IMG/VR virus record: IMGVR_UViG_3300035070_002017
Span: 1-26,224 of that record
Direction: 5' to 3' (one strand)
Length of the DNA: 26,224 bases
Origin: a virus
Shown: in pieces, positions 1-5,865 of the stretch
How positions within the stretch are numbered: position 1 is the stretch's first letter
How the letters are laid out: the number at the start of each line of letters is the position of its first letter
Made by a program: the position numbers and the translations under genes
Notes under the pieces: generated by a model
Told to the model about the DNA's origin: nothing
The model's input: only the letters and a program-made list of their open reading frames with translations
The model's database searches: none

Positions 1-2
1 TT

Positions 3-83
3 GAAAAGGTTATGATGGCAGTTGTATTAGCATATTTTGGTGGCAGAACTACAGAAAAAGCAACTAGCATATTTAAGAAATAA
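3..83 (+). CDS. C-terminal fragment of a possible phage holin (partial)
   Basis: Only the last 26 codons lie in the window; the frame is open from the left edge to a TAA at 81-83. The peptide has a hydrophobic stretch (VMMAVVLAYFGG) followed by a polar, basic end (RTTEKATSIFKK). This 'YFGGRxxEK' ending is what I remember from three-helix phage holins, small membrane proteins that release endolysin at the end of infection. The family call rests on this short tail and on the phage context. It could equally be the end of another small membrane protein. The next gene starts 2 nt after the stop, so both are probably in one operon. Confidence 0.35.
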   Translation, partial: EKVMMAVVLAYFGGRTTEKATSIFKK

Positions 84-85
84 AT

Positions 86-814
86 TTGACAGAAATTAGA
101 CCTAGACTAAAAGGTAATAAACTCATAGCCTTTAAAAACATTACTAAAAAAGAATCTCGCATTCTTGTCATCGGTGATTTACATGAACCTTTTTGTTTAG
201 ACTCTTATTTAGAACATTGTCAGTATATATATGCAAAGCATAATTGTAACAAAGTAATATTTATAGGAGACTTAATAGATAATCATTTTTCTTCTTATCA
301 TGAAACTGATCCAGATGGTATGTCTGGTGGCGATGAACTAGAGTTTGCTATACAAAGAATAGCAAGATGGTATAAATCATTTCCTAAAGCAGATGTTATA
401 ATTGGAAACCATGATAGATTAATTAGAAGAAAAGCTTTTTCTGGAAATATACCTAAAGCCTGGATTAAGTCTTATAAAGAAGTTTTAAAAACTCCAAAGT
501 GGAAATTTAAGGATAGAGTAGTATATGACAATGTACAGTATGTTCATGGAGAAGCTGGAACTGCTAGAACTAAATGTAGAGCAGATTTACAGTCTACAGT
601 ACAAGGTCACTTACACACTCAAGCTTATACTGAATATTATGTAGGATCACAATTTAAAATATTTGGCTGTCAAGTAGGCTGTGGAATAAATTTCGATCAA
701 TATAGCTTTGCTTATGCTAAGAGAGGTAAAAAACCAGCTATCGGATGTGCTGTAGTTTTTGGTGGCAAGACTTGTATTAACGAATTAATGGAACTTGGCA
801 AAAATGAAATGTAA
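86..814 (+). CDS. Calcineurin-like metallophosphoesterase
   Basis: The 242-aa product carries the full metallophosphoesterase motif set: GDLHEPF (D31, H33), GDLID (D62), GNHD (N108, H109), VHGE (H154) and GHLH (H175, H177). These residues bind two metal ions in enzymes that hydrolyse phosphomono- or phosphodiesters, so the fold and catalytic competence are well supported. The substrate cannot be read from sequence; phage relatives have been linked to nucleic acid or cyclic nucleotide hydrolysis. No signal peptide is visible, so it is probably cytoplasmic. The chosen start is a TTG 2 nt after the upstream stop; there is no in-frame ATG before codon 79, which lies inside the conserved domain. 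Its position between lysis genes and attP suits an accessory ('moron') gene. Confidence 0.85.
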   Translation: MTEIRPRLKGNKLIAFKNITKKESRILVIGDLHEPFCLDSYLEHCQYIYAKHNCNKVIFIGDLIDNHFSSYHETDPDGMSGGDELEFAIQRIARWYKSFPKADVIIGNHDRLIRRKAFSGNIPKAWIKSYKEVLKTPKWKFKDRVVYDNVQYVHGEAGTARTKCRADLQSTVQGHLHTQAYTEYYVGSQFKIFGCQVGCGINFDQYSFAYAKRGKKPAIGCAVVFGGKTCINELMELGKNEM

Positions 815-908
815 AAAATGTGATAGCAAAATGGTAGAAATAGGATCAGCACAGAATGGTTTTATGTGGCTATGCAGAAAATGTAATTTCTTAAAATATT
901 CTCGCTAA
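804..908 (+). CDS. Micro zinc-ribbon protein (34 aa)
   Basis: This short gene overlaps the end of the phosphoesterase gene by 11 nt (ATG at 804, TAA at 906-908). The 34-aa product begins MKCKKC and ends with LCRKCNF, so two CxxC knuckles about 20 residues apart fill most of its length. That is the pattern of a single zinc ribbon, a fold used for nucleic acid or protein contacts. The tight overlap suggests translational coupling with the phosphoesterase. No specific function can be assigned. It is the last gene before the attachment site. Confidence 0.6.
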   Translation: MKCKKCDSKMVEIGSAQNGFMWLCRKCNFLKYSR

Positions 909-918
909 TTATTAATAA

Positions 919-941
919 ACTTGCACCTATTCTTGCACCTA
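919..941. repeat. Left integrase arm-type repeat pair (attP)
   Basis: Two copies of TTGCACCT at 921-928 and 933-940, spaced exactly 12 bp start to start. The whole 23-bp block is identical to 1115-1137. Paired short direct repeats on both sides of a tRNA-derived core are the usual form of arm-type binding sites for the N-terminal domain of tyrosine integrases. Assignment to integrase binding is inference from position. Confidence 0.65.
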
Positions 942-983
942 AAAAAATAAAACCCCTGTAAATCAATGACTTACAAGGATTTT
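941..983 (-). terminator. Rho-independent terminator belonging to the tRNA 3' fragment
   Basis: The arms 949-961 and 971-983 form a hairpin with a 9-nt loop. Read on the minus strand, all 13 positions pair if two G-U pairs are allowed, and the stem is followed by a T-rich tract (complement of 941-952). On the plus strand the same arms have two mismatches, so the signal is oriented with the tRNA remnant. It would be the host tRNA terminator carried with the attachment core. Confidence 0.65.
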
Positions 984-1006
984 AGTCGGGGTGGCAGGAG
1001 TTGAAC
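983..1006 (-). other. attP: attP core: 3' end of a tRNA gene, probably tRNA-Pro
   Basis: On the minus strand this reads a T-loop (TTCAACT after G53), the 3' half of the T stem (CCTGC), an acceptor strand CACCCCG and a discriminator A. The loop fits the universal TTCRANY-C rule. The matching 5' acceptor strand would be CGGGGTG; a C1-G72 pair is typical of bacterial tRNA-Pro. The expected 5' T-stem half (GCAGG) is absent beyond 1006, so this is not a complete tRNA gene. A tRNA 3' end next to an integrase gene is the classic phage attachment core. The exact crossover points cannot be fixed without the host sequence; the terminator may be part of the identity block. Confidence 0.7.
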
Positions 1007-1090
1007 ATATTATCAGCAAATATCACTTTTTTTTATATCTACTCATAAATTCCTTCTTGCCAAATATTTTTATATAACTAATTATTAGTA

Positions 1091-1110
1091 TTAATTATAT
1101 TTAATTATAT
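1091..1110. repeat. Perfect tandem 10-bp AT repeat upstream of integrase
   Basis: TTAATTATAT occurs twice in tandem between the att core and the right arm repeats. The surrounding 1020-1114 is very AT-rich and has no ORF. It may hold the integrase promoter, a bend, or a host-factor site; none of these is shown by sequence alone. Confidence 0.45.
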
Positions 1111-1114
1111 ATTT

Positions 1115-1137
1115 ACTTGCACCTATTCTTGCACCTA
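1115..1137. repeat. Right integrase arm-type repeat pair (attP)
   Basis: Second copy of the 23-bp block at 919-941: TTGCACCT at 1117-1124 and 1129-1136, again with a 12-bp period. It ends on the first base of the integrase ATG. Binding of integrase here would cover its own start region, which suggests autoregulation (inference). Confidence 0.65.
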
Positions 1138-2327
1138 TGCATTATTATTTAAAAGAACCTAACACAGATAAAGATAGTTTAATTTTTATAAAATACTTTG
1201 TCAGCAATGAAAATAAAAACTTTGTTTATAGTACTAAATTAAAGATAAATCCAAAAGACTGGTCAAAAGAAAATAGACTACCTAGACTAAAAAGGGGAGG
1301 AGATAGTTATAAAAACAGAAGAATTACAGAATCTCTTTTGGAACTAAATGATAAACTACATCAAGCTATTGACAAGCATGGAAGAGAATTGACTATTGGT
1401 CATTTAAAAGAGCATTTTAGCACAAAGAAAATAAATCTAATATATGTTGTTGATTTTTGGAAAGCATTTATAAAAGAAAGAGAAGATATGCAAGAGGTTG
1501 GTGTCAAGATGCTTATAAAATATAGGGCTATGCTTAATAAAACTTTAGATTTTCAAAAACACAATAAAAAAAAATATAAGCTTACTGATTTAAACGATAG
1601 TTTTTATGCAGAATTTATAACCTTCATGCGAAAAACATATAATCTAAATGACAACACTTTGCACAGATACATGAGTATTTATAAAACCATGCTGTCTTGG
1701 TGTATAAAAAAAGGCTATAAAGTTTTAGACGATTATAATAATATTAAAATAAAGAAATACGAAACTAATGATGTGCATTTAACAGAAGAAGAATTAAATC
1801 TACTGGAAAAAGCCGAGCTAACTGGATCAGAAGAAAGAGCTAGAGACTTATTTCTAATTGGTGCATATACAGGTCAAAGGTTTTCAGATTATAGTATGTT
1901 TGAAAAAGCAGATGTAAGAGATCAAGTTATAGTTAAGAAAGCAAAGAAAACTAAAATCACCTCCTTTATTCCTTTACATACTAAATTAAAAACCCTCTTA
2001 GATAAATACGAGTGGAAATTACCAAAAATATCTTCACAAAAATTTAATGTTAAAATACAAGAAGTCTGTAGGGCATTAAATATAAATGATCCTATAAAAA
2101 AGGTTTCTTATATGGGTAAAAATAAAAAAGAAGAAATATACCCTAAATGGAAACTAATAGGTAGCCATACTGCTAGAAGAACTTTTATAACTCTTATGAG
2201 TGAAAGAGGTATGCCAGATCACCAGCTTATGCAAGTTGCAGGAATAAAAGATGTAAAGACGTTACTAAAATATAAAAAGTTTAATTTAAATACACTTATA
2301 AAAACTAGCAATAAACTTTGGGATTAA
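1137..2327 (+). CDS. int: Tyrosine recombinase (phage integrase)
   Basis: The 396-aa protein has the two-part layout of Bacteroidetes phage and mobile-element integrases: an N-terminal arm-binding region (about 1-95), a SAM-like core-binding domain (about 100-205) and a C-terminal catalytic domain. Catalytic residues are visible: R248 in TGQRFSD, K271 in the beta-hairpin KKAKKTK, H344 and R347 in HTAR, and nucleophile Y379 in LLKYKK. The second histidine of the family (usually GH) is replaced: the sequence reads AGIKD, with I370 at that place, a substitution that may be tolerated but should be checked. It integrates and excises the phage at the tRNA-derived core at 983-1006. The ATG directly abuts the right arm repeats, and no Shine-Dalgarno is visible. 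Confidence 0.93.
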   Translation: MHYYLKEPNTDKDSLIFIKYFVSNENKNFVYSTKLKINPKDWSKENRLPRLKRGGDSYKNRRITESLLELNDKLHQAIDKHGRELTIGHLKEHFSTKKINLIYVVDFWKAFIKEREDMQEVGVKMLIKYRAMLNKTLDFQKHNKKKYKLTDLNDSFYAEFITFMRKTYNLNDNTLHRYMSIYKTMLSWCIKKGYKVLDDYNNIKIKKYETNDVHLTEEELNLLEKAELTGSEERARDLFLIGAYTGQRFSDYSMFEKADVRDQVIVKKAKKTKITSFIPLHTKLKTLLDKYEWKLPKISSQKFNVKIQEVCRALNINDPIKKVSYMGKNKKEEIYPKWKLIGSHTARRTFITLMSERGMPDHQLMQVAGIKDVKTLLKYKKFNLNTLIKTSNKLWD

Positions 2328-2329
2328 CT

Positions 2330-2497
2330 TTATTTTTTTACTTTTTTAAAATTATATTTATGTTTTAAATAACTATGATGCTCCTTTTGCCATTCTTCAT
2401 AAATTTCTGATTTTTCTTGATTCGTATAATTTTTTAAATCATTTAATTTTTTAGTGAAATTTTGAAACGATTTTGAGGGCATTTTTTTAATTGACAT
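2330..2497 (-). CDS. Small basic protein downstream of the repressor (55 aa)
   Basis: A minus-strand ORF starts 31 nt after the repressor stop codon and ends 2 nt from the convergent integrase stop. The 55-aa product is highly charged, with many lysines and a probable long helix (residues about 15-50, including EIYEEWQKEHHSYL). I do not recognise the family. Its place as the second gene of the lysogeny operon suggests a role in lysogeny control, immunity or host modification. It is short, but it has an ordinary ATG and protein-like amino acid content and fills the gap between int and the repressor. Confidence 0.55.
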   Translation of the reverse strand: MSIKKMPSKSFQNFTKKLNDLKNYTNQEKSEIYEEWQKEHHSYLKHKYNFKKVKK

Positions 2498-2528
2498 ATA
2501 TAATTATTTTATAAGGAGCTTCGTTATA

Positions 2529-3095
2529 TTATTTTGTGTTTTTAATAAAGCTTGATATTTTTTCTTTTTCTATTAAATTGTGTTTTTCAATAGTTTCAAT
2601 AAGTATATCTAGTTTTGCTATTTTTTTATTCATTTGTAACGTTTTTTCCTTTAAAGCTTTTACTACGTCTAGCGTTTGCTCGTGATGTTTAAAAAACTTA
2701 GCATTTTCTTTCTTAGCTTTTTCCTTTATAGTTTTTATTTCATCAAATATTTTACCAAATTTACTTTCTAAATAATATTCTGCTACATCAGTTTTAATAA
2801 AGTTTATTATTTGTTTAGAAGTAACTGTAAGGTCATCTTCATTAACATTAACAGAAGCTTCTTTGCTGCTCTTTAACATTTCTCCTTCACCATTGACTAA
2901 CCAGTCATAATTTATTTCAGAAAAGGCATTGATAATTCTTCCTATAGTTTTTGAGGAAGGTTTACGATTTTGATTAATAATTTTTGAAATAGTCACTCCA
3001 TTTACTAATCCAATCTTTCTGCTAAAACTAGAAATTGTAAGCTGTTTTAGGCTAATAATTTGTTTAATTCTTGCATTAACTGTTGTTGTCTCCAC
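2529..3095 (-). CDS. XRE/CI-like transcriptional repressor with coiled-coil tail
   Basis: The 188-aa protein starts with a lambda-repressor-type helix-turn-helix domain (about residues 8-62), followed by the segment YDWLVNGEGEML (63-74), which is typical of Bacteroidetes phage CI-like repressors. The rest (about 110-175) is a heptad-rich coiled coil, probably for dimerisation. There is no S24 LexA-type peptidase domain, so induction is unlikely to be by RecA-stimulated self-cleavage. It is divergent from the rightward early operon and shares a 142-bp control region with it, the usual layout of a lysis-lysogeny switch. The DNA-binding call is strong; the role as master repressor is inferred from position. 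Confidence 0.8.
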   Translation of the reverse strand: METTTVNARIKQIISLKQLTISSFSRKIGLVNGVTISKIINQNRKPSSKTIGRIINAFSEINYDWLVNGEGEMLKSSKEASVNVNEDDLTVTSKQIINFIKTDVAEYYLESKFGKIFDEIKTIKEKAKKENAKFFKHHEQTLDVVKALKEKTLQMNKKIAKLDILIETIEKHNLIEKEKISSFIKNTK

Positions 3096-3153
3096 TTTTT
3101 TTTGTTTAGTATTATATCTGTTAGGTTATAAAAGTTTGCAATCTTTTTTAATG

Positions 3154-3167
3154 TTTATTTAAATAAA
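3154..3167. promoter_or_regulatory. Candidate operator palindrome in the switch region
   Basis: A perfect 14-bp palindrome, TTTATTTAAATAAA, lies between the divergent repressor and early genes and 25 bp before the early -7 box. It is a plausible repressor site. AT-rich palindromes also arise by chance in such DNA, so confidence is modest. Confidence 0.35.
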
Positions 3168-3191
3168 TTAGTTTATTTGTATCCAATTGTA

Positions 3192-3199
3192 TATCTTTG
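3192..3199 (+). promoter_or_regulatory. Candidate early promoter -7 box (TAnnTTTG type)
   Basis: TATCTTTG matches the Bacteroidetes -7 consensus TAnnTTTG. A TTTG at 3176-3179 could serve as the -33 box, but the gap of 12 bp is shorter than usual. Transcription would begin near 3206 and the first convincing start codon is at 3238. The leader contains a run of ATA triplets (3204-3220). Confidence 0.4.
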
Positions 3200-3237
3200 T
3201 TTGTATAATAATAATAATAAACGTTAAAAAAGTATCA

Positions 3238-3546
3238 ATGAATAGCATACAATTTACAAAAATTATAGAAGAAATACAACCTATTTGCCTTCCTTTTTAT
3301 TTAGATGAATACAGTTCTAGGGATTACGATTTAGACAATGTAGAAATGAAATCTGGAGATCATATTATTCTTCTTAGTGGTAATTGTACTTATAATAAAT
3401 ATACAGCTTCATTTCAAATGACAGCAGATATTATTGACTCTGATGGTCAATTTTTAGAACTAACACTTCAACAGCAAAAAAACTTAAAAACAACCTTAAT
3501 TAATAATATAATTTATAATGAACGAAAACATTCAGCAGTTGTTTAG
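3238..3546 (+). CDS. Hypothetical early protein (102 aa)
   Basis: First gene of the rightward early operon. I start it at the ATG at 3238 rather than at an in-frame ATG at 3187, because the latter would place the coding region across the -7 box and add an implausible run of isoleucines. The product begins MNSIQFTKIIEEIQP and looks like a small soluble alpha/beta protein with two cysteines. No family is recognised. Its end overlaps the next gene by 29 nt. First genes behind a CI-type switch often encode Cro-like or host-control proteins, but no HTH is evident here. Confidence 0.55.
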   Translation: MNSIQFTKIIEEIQPICLPFYLDEYSSRDYDLDNVEMKSGDHIILLSGNCTYNKYTASFQMTADIIDSDGQFLELTLQQQKNLKTTLINNIIYNERKHSAVV

Positions 3547-3733
3547 TCTTTTAGACAGCAATCAACAAAAAGTCTTAGTAAAAGTATTAGCCGAGAATTA
3601 CGACAAAAAACCTTTGTCTATTAGAAATAATTGGTTTTCTGGTTACAAGCAAATACCAAATAAATACCAGGGCGAAGTATTAAGAATATTACAAAGAAGA
3701 ATAGAATTATTTAACCTAACACCACAATCCTAA
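3518..3733 (+). CDS. Small early protein, possibly Cro-like DNA-binding (71 aa)
   Basis: The 71-aa product is helical. Its middle part (KKPLSIRNNWFSGYKQIP, about residues 27-44, then YQGEVLRILQRRIE) recalls small phage regulators in which a tryptophan-containing turn precedes a recognition helix. This resemblance is weak. The gene starts 29 nt inside the preceding one and its stop (TAA, 3731-3733) overlaps the next ATG, so translation is probably coupled. Cro function is only a suggestion from position. Confidence 0.5.
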   Translation: MNENIQQLFSLLDSNQQKVLVKVLAENYDKKPLSIRNNWFSGYKQIPNKYQGEVLRILQRRIELFNLTPQS

Positions 3734-3924
3734 TGTCTAAACCATACATAGCAAATAAAGAGCATATACTTAAAAGAGAAAAACTTGCCAACAAATGTTT
3801 TGATTTATGTATCAAAAAATCATTTACATCTAAAAACAATCCTAAAGATTCTTTCCTAAGACAAGCTTTAAGGTTTAGCAACTTTTCTATGTACTATAGT
3901 CCAATTTTTAATATTAGAAAATAA
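3733..3924 (+). CDS. Hypothetical early protein (63 aa)
   Basis: A small basic protein (rich in K and R, with two cysteines near residues 22-26) in a stop-start overlap with both neighbours (TAATG at each junction). It has no recognised motif. Overlaps on both sides argue that it is a real, co-translated gene. Confidence 0.5.
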   Translation: MSKPYIANKEHILKREKLANKCFDLCIKKSFTSKNNPKDSFLRQALRFSNFSMYYSPIFNIRK

Positions 3925-4112
3925 TGACAGTATACGAACAAATTATAAAAGCTACTTCATTAGATAAGCAGATGACTATTTCGGAAACTGCTAACTATTT
4001 AAACTTAAGTACACAAACTGTAAGAAAACAAATTAAAGCTGGTAGAATAAAAGCTACTCTTTACAATAAACAATTTAGAATACAAAAAGCACAATTTCAT
4101 GAATCAAACTAA
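3924..4112 (+). CDS. Excisionase-like helix-turn-helix protein (62 aa)
   Basis: Residues about 17-50 (MTISETANYLNLSTQTVRKQ, then IKAGRIKATLYNKQFRI) match the MerR/excisionase-type winged HTH (HTH_17) seen in Xis-like and other small DNA-binding proteins. Such a protein can bend DNA to favour excision by the integrase, or act as an early regulator. It is separated from int by the repressor and sits in the early operon, so it would be made only on induction, which suits an excisionase. The DNA-binding fold is more certain than the role. Confidence 0.7.
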   Translation: MTVYEQIIKATSLDKQMTISETANYLNLSTQTVRKQIKAGRIKATLYNKQFRIQKAQFHESN

Positions 4113-4362
4113 AACTAGACCAAATCTTAAGCTTCTCTATACTGACAAGGTTAGAAGCATATACCCAAGAGGCAAATCAAAACATGGTAACTATTATTTT
4201 GAAGTGTACTTCAATGATCGTTTTGGAGAGCCTGTTAGATGGGGTTTGTATTTCAATAAGAACAACACCATACCTTGTAAGGTTGGAGACGAAATAACGT
4301 ATGAACACATAACATACGGACTAAACTATATAATAAATTTTCATAACCTAAACTTAAAATAA
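4099..4362 (+). CDS. Hypothetical early protein (87 aa)
   Basis: The gene overlaps the HTH gene by 14 nt. The product begins MNQTKTRPNLKLLYTDKVRS and has a run of aromatic, beta-prone segments (YYFEVYFNDRFGEPVRWGLYF), consistent with a small beta-barrel or OB-like fold. No family is recognised. It stands directly before the single-strand-binding-type gene, so a DNA replication or recombination role is possible but unproven. Confidence 0.5.
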   Translation: MNQTKTRPNLKLLYTDKVRSIYPRGKSKHGNYYFEVYFNDRFGEPVRWGLYFNKNNTIPCKVGDEITYEHITYGLNYIINFHNLNLK

Positions 4363-4364
4363 AC

Positions 4365-5006
4365 ATGATACTATCAAATTCAAATTCTCAAAAGAGAGAC
4401 ATTATTCCCTCAGGAAGTTATCCTGCAAGATGTATTTCAATGATCGACATTGGAACAATTCCTACTGAATATTTAGGAGAAAAGAAAAGCCGAACAGTCA
4501 TTAGACTTGTTTTTGAGCTACCTACTTTAACTAAAGTATTTAATCCAGACAAAGGTGAGCAGCCTTATGTTATACATAGAGAGTTCACTAAGTCTTTACA
4601 CGAAAAATCTGCTTTACTTCCTTTTTTAAACAATTGGAGAGGTAAGGCTCTAACTCCTGAAGACTGTATGGGTTTTGATTTAAGTAAGCTTTTAGGAGCT
4701 GAATGTCTTTTATCTATAGTTCACAATCCTGTAGGAGATAGAACTTATGCAAATATTGGAGGCATCTCTACATTACCTAAAGGCTTAGTATGTCCAGCTC
4801 AATTTAATCACAGTTTAATATGGGATTACCAAGATAATTTTAATCAAGAGTTGGTAAGCGAAGAAAACGATATAATTCCAAATTGGCTTAGAGAAAAAAT
4901 ACAAACATCTTCTGAATGGAAATTAAAAACAAACACTCTTAATGAGTCAAATATGATTTCAGACGATAATTTAAATAATGATGAACCTAACGATTTACCC
5001 TTTTAA
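4365..5006 (+). CDS. Phage single-strand-DNA-binding-type protein with SSB-like tail
   Basis: The N-terminal block IIPSGSYPARCISMIDIGT (13-31) and the following FELP matches a phage family that I remember as NGO0469-like, found in replication and recombination modules and thought to bind ssDNA. The last residues, rich in D and N and ending in EPNDLPF (207-213), imitate the acidic tip of bacterial SSB (DDDxPF), which recruits helicases, nucleases and polymerase subunits. Together these support a phage SSB that can recruit host repair and replication partners. Length 213 aa, ATG 2 nt after the preceding stop. The family call is moderately sure; the functional tip is visible directly. Confidence 0.65.
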   Translation: MILSNSNSQKRDIIPSGSYPARCISMIDIGTIPTEYLGEKKSRTVIRLVFELPTLTKVFNPDKGEQPYVIHREFTKSLHEKSALLPFLNNWRGKALTPEDCMGFDLSKLLGAECLLSIVHNPVGDRTYANIGGISTLPKGLVCPAQFNHSLIWDYQDNFNQELVSEENDIIPNWLREKIQTSSEWKLKTNTLNESNMISDDNLNNDEPNDLPF

Positions 5007-5008
5007 TT

Positions 5009-5437
5009 ATGGAAACTATAATAAATAGAAATACCTCATACAAAACACAATTACCAATAATTAAAGATCACAGAAAATATGTCTGGGAATCTTTAAGAGA
5101 TAATCCAAACGGATTAACAGCTCAAAACATTACCGATCAAAGTCATAAAAGAGTCAGTTTAATTTCTGTTAGATCAAGACTAAATGAATTATTAAACGAC
5201 TGTCTTATCAGAATCAAAGGCTCTGCTAGAAATTTTAACACAGGTAAAGTAAACACCACTTATTGCCTCGTATCTAAAGCAGAAACTAAAGTAATGATAG
5301 AAAATAAATTAACAACTCTTGTAGCTGAACGTGATCTTTTACTAGAAAACTATTTTAAATATACTCTAATAGACGAAAGATTAAAGTCAATTGAAAAAGA
5401 AATAAACAGGTTAGAAGAAAAAAAACAATTACTATAA
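5009..5437 (+). CDS. Winged-helix protein with C-terminal coiled coil (142 aa)
   Basis: Residues about 20-85 fit a winged helix: a start helix (HRKYVWESLRDNP), a helix-turn-helix (GLTAQNITDQSHKRVSLISV, then RSRLNELL), and a wing strand ending NTTYCLV. The C-terminal third (about 95-142) is a charged amphipathic helix suited to a coiled coil. Such proteins occur in phage replication modules as DNA-binding accessory factors. The gene lies 2 nt after the SSB-type gene and its stop overlaps the next ATG (TAATG), so the three are co-expressed. Confidence 0.55.
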   Translation: METIINRNTSYKTQLPIIKDHRKYVWESLRDNPNGLTAQNITDQSHKRVSLISVRSRLNELLNDCLIRIKGSARNFNTGKVNTTYCLVSKAETKVMIENKLTTLVAERDLLLENYFKYTLIDERLKSIEKEINRLEEKKQLL

Positions 5438-5865
5438 TGCATGATTTAATTCAAATAAAAGCTGTAGTCGAAGATGCTTATAATGGGATAGATATATCTA
5501 CTAAAACTAGAAAAATACCTCATCCAGATGCAGTTAAAATCTATTCCTACATAGCTACAGGGCTTACTGAATATGGCACTACTGAAATATCTCGTTTTAT
5601 AAATAGATCACATTCTACTATTTCTGTAGCTGTAAAAACCTGTGAAGATATTATGGAGGTTGACAAAAGCTTTAGAGAAAAGGTTAGATACTGTACTCAA
5701 ATATGTGCGAACATTTTAAACTTAAATACAGCTACACATAAAGAAAGAATAGATATAATTTTTACAAGACTTAGTAGCTCACAGCAAGAAGAATTGTACA
5801 TGAAGGCACAGGATATGTTTGCTCTAAATAATGGATTTAAAAAAGAAATACACTATGTCAATTAA
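5437..5865 (+). CDS. DnaA domain-IV-like DNA-binding protein
   Basis: The segment TEISRFINRSHSTISVAV (49-66) closely follows the signature of the DnaA C-terminal domain (IS..F..R.HSTV..A), which reads DnaA boxes. The protein is 142 aa and has no Walker motifs, so it is the DNA-binding domain without the AAA+ ATPase. In a replication module such a protein could mark the phage origin or capture the host DnaA-box machinery. Both are inference. It overlaps the next gene by 11 nt if that gene starts at 5855. Confidence 0.6.
   Translation: MHDLIQIKAVVEDAYNGIDISTKTRKIPHPDAVKIYSYIATGLTEYGTTEISRFINRSHSTISVAVKTCEDIMEVDKSFREKVRYCTQICANILNLNTATHKERIDIIFTRLSSSQQEELYMKAQDMFALNNGFKKEIHYVN

Noticed and set aside
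983-1006. A complete tRNA gene on the minus strand
   Set aside because: Only the T loop, 3' T stem and acceptor strand are present; the sequence beyond 1006 does not supply the 5' T-stem half or any anticodon arm.
3187-3237. Longer start of the first early gene
   Set aside because: It would run through the -7 box and translate an ATA repeat into polyisoleucine; the ATG at 3238 is better.
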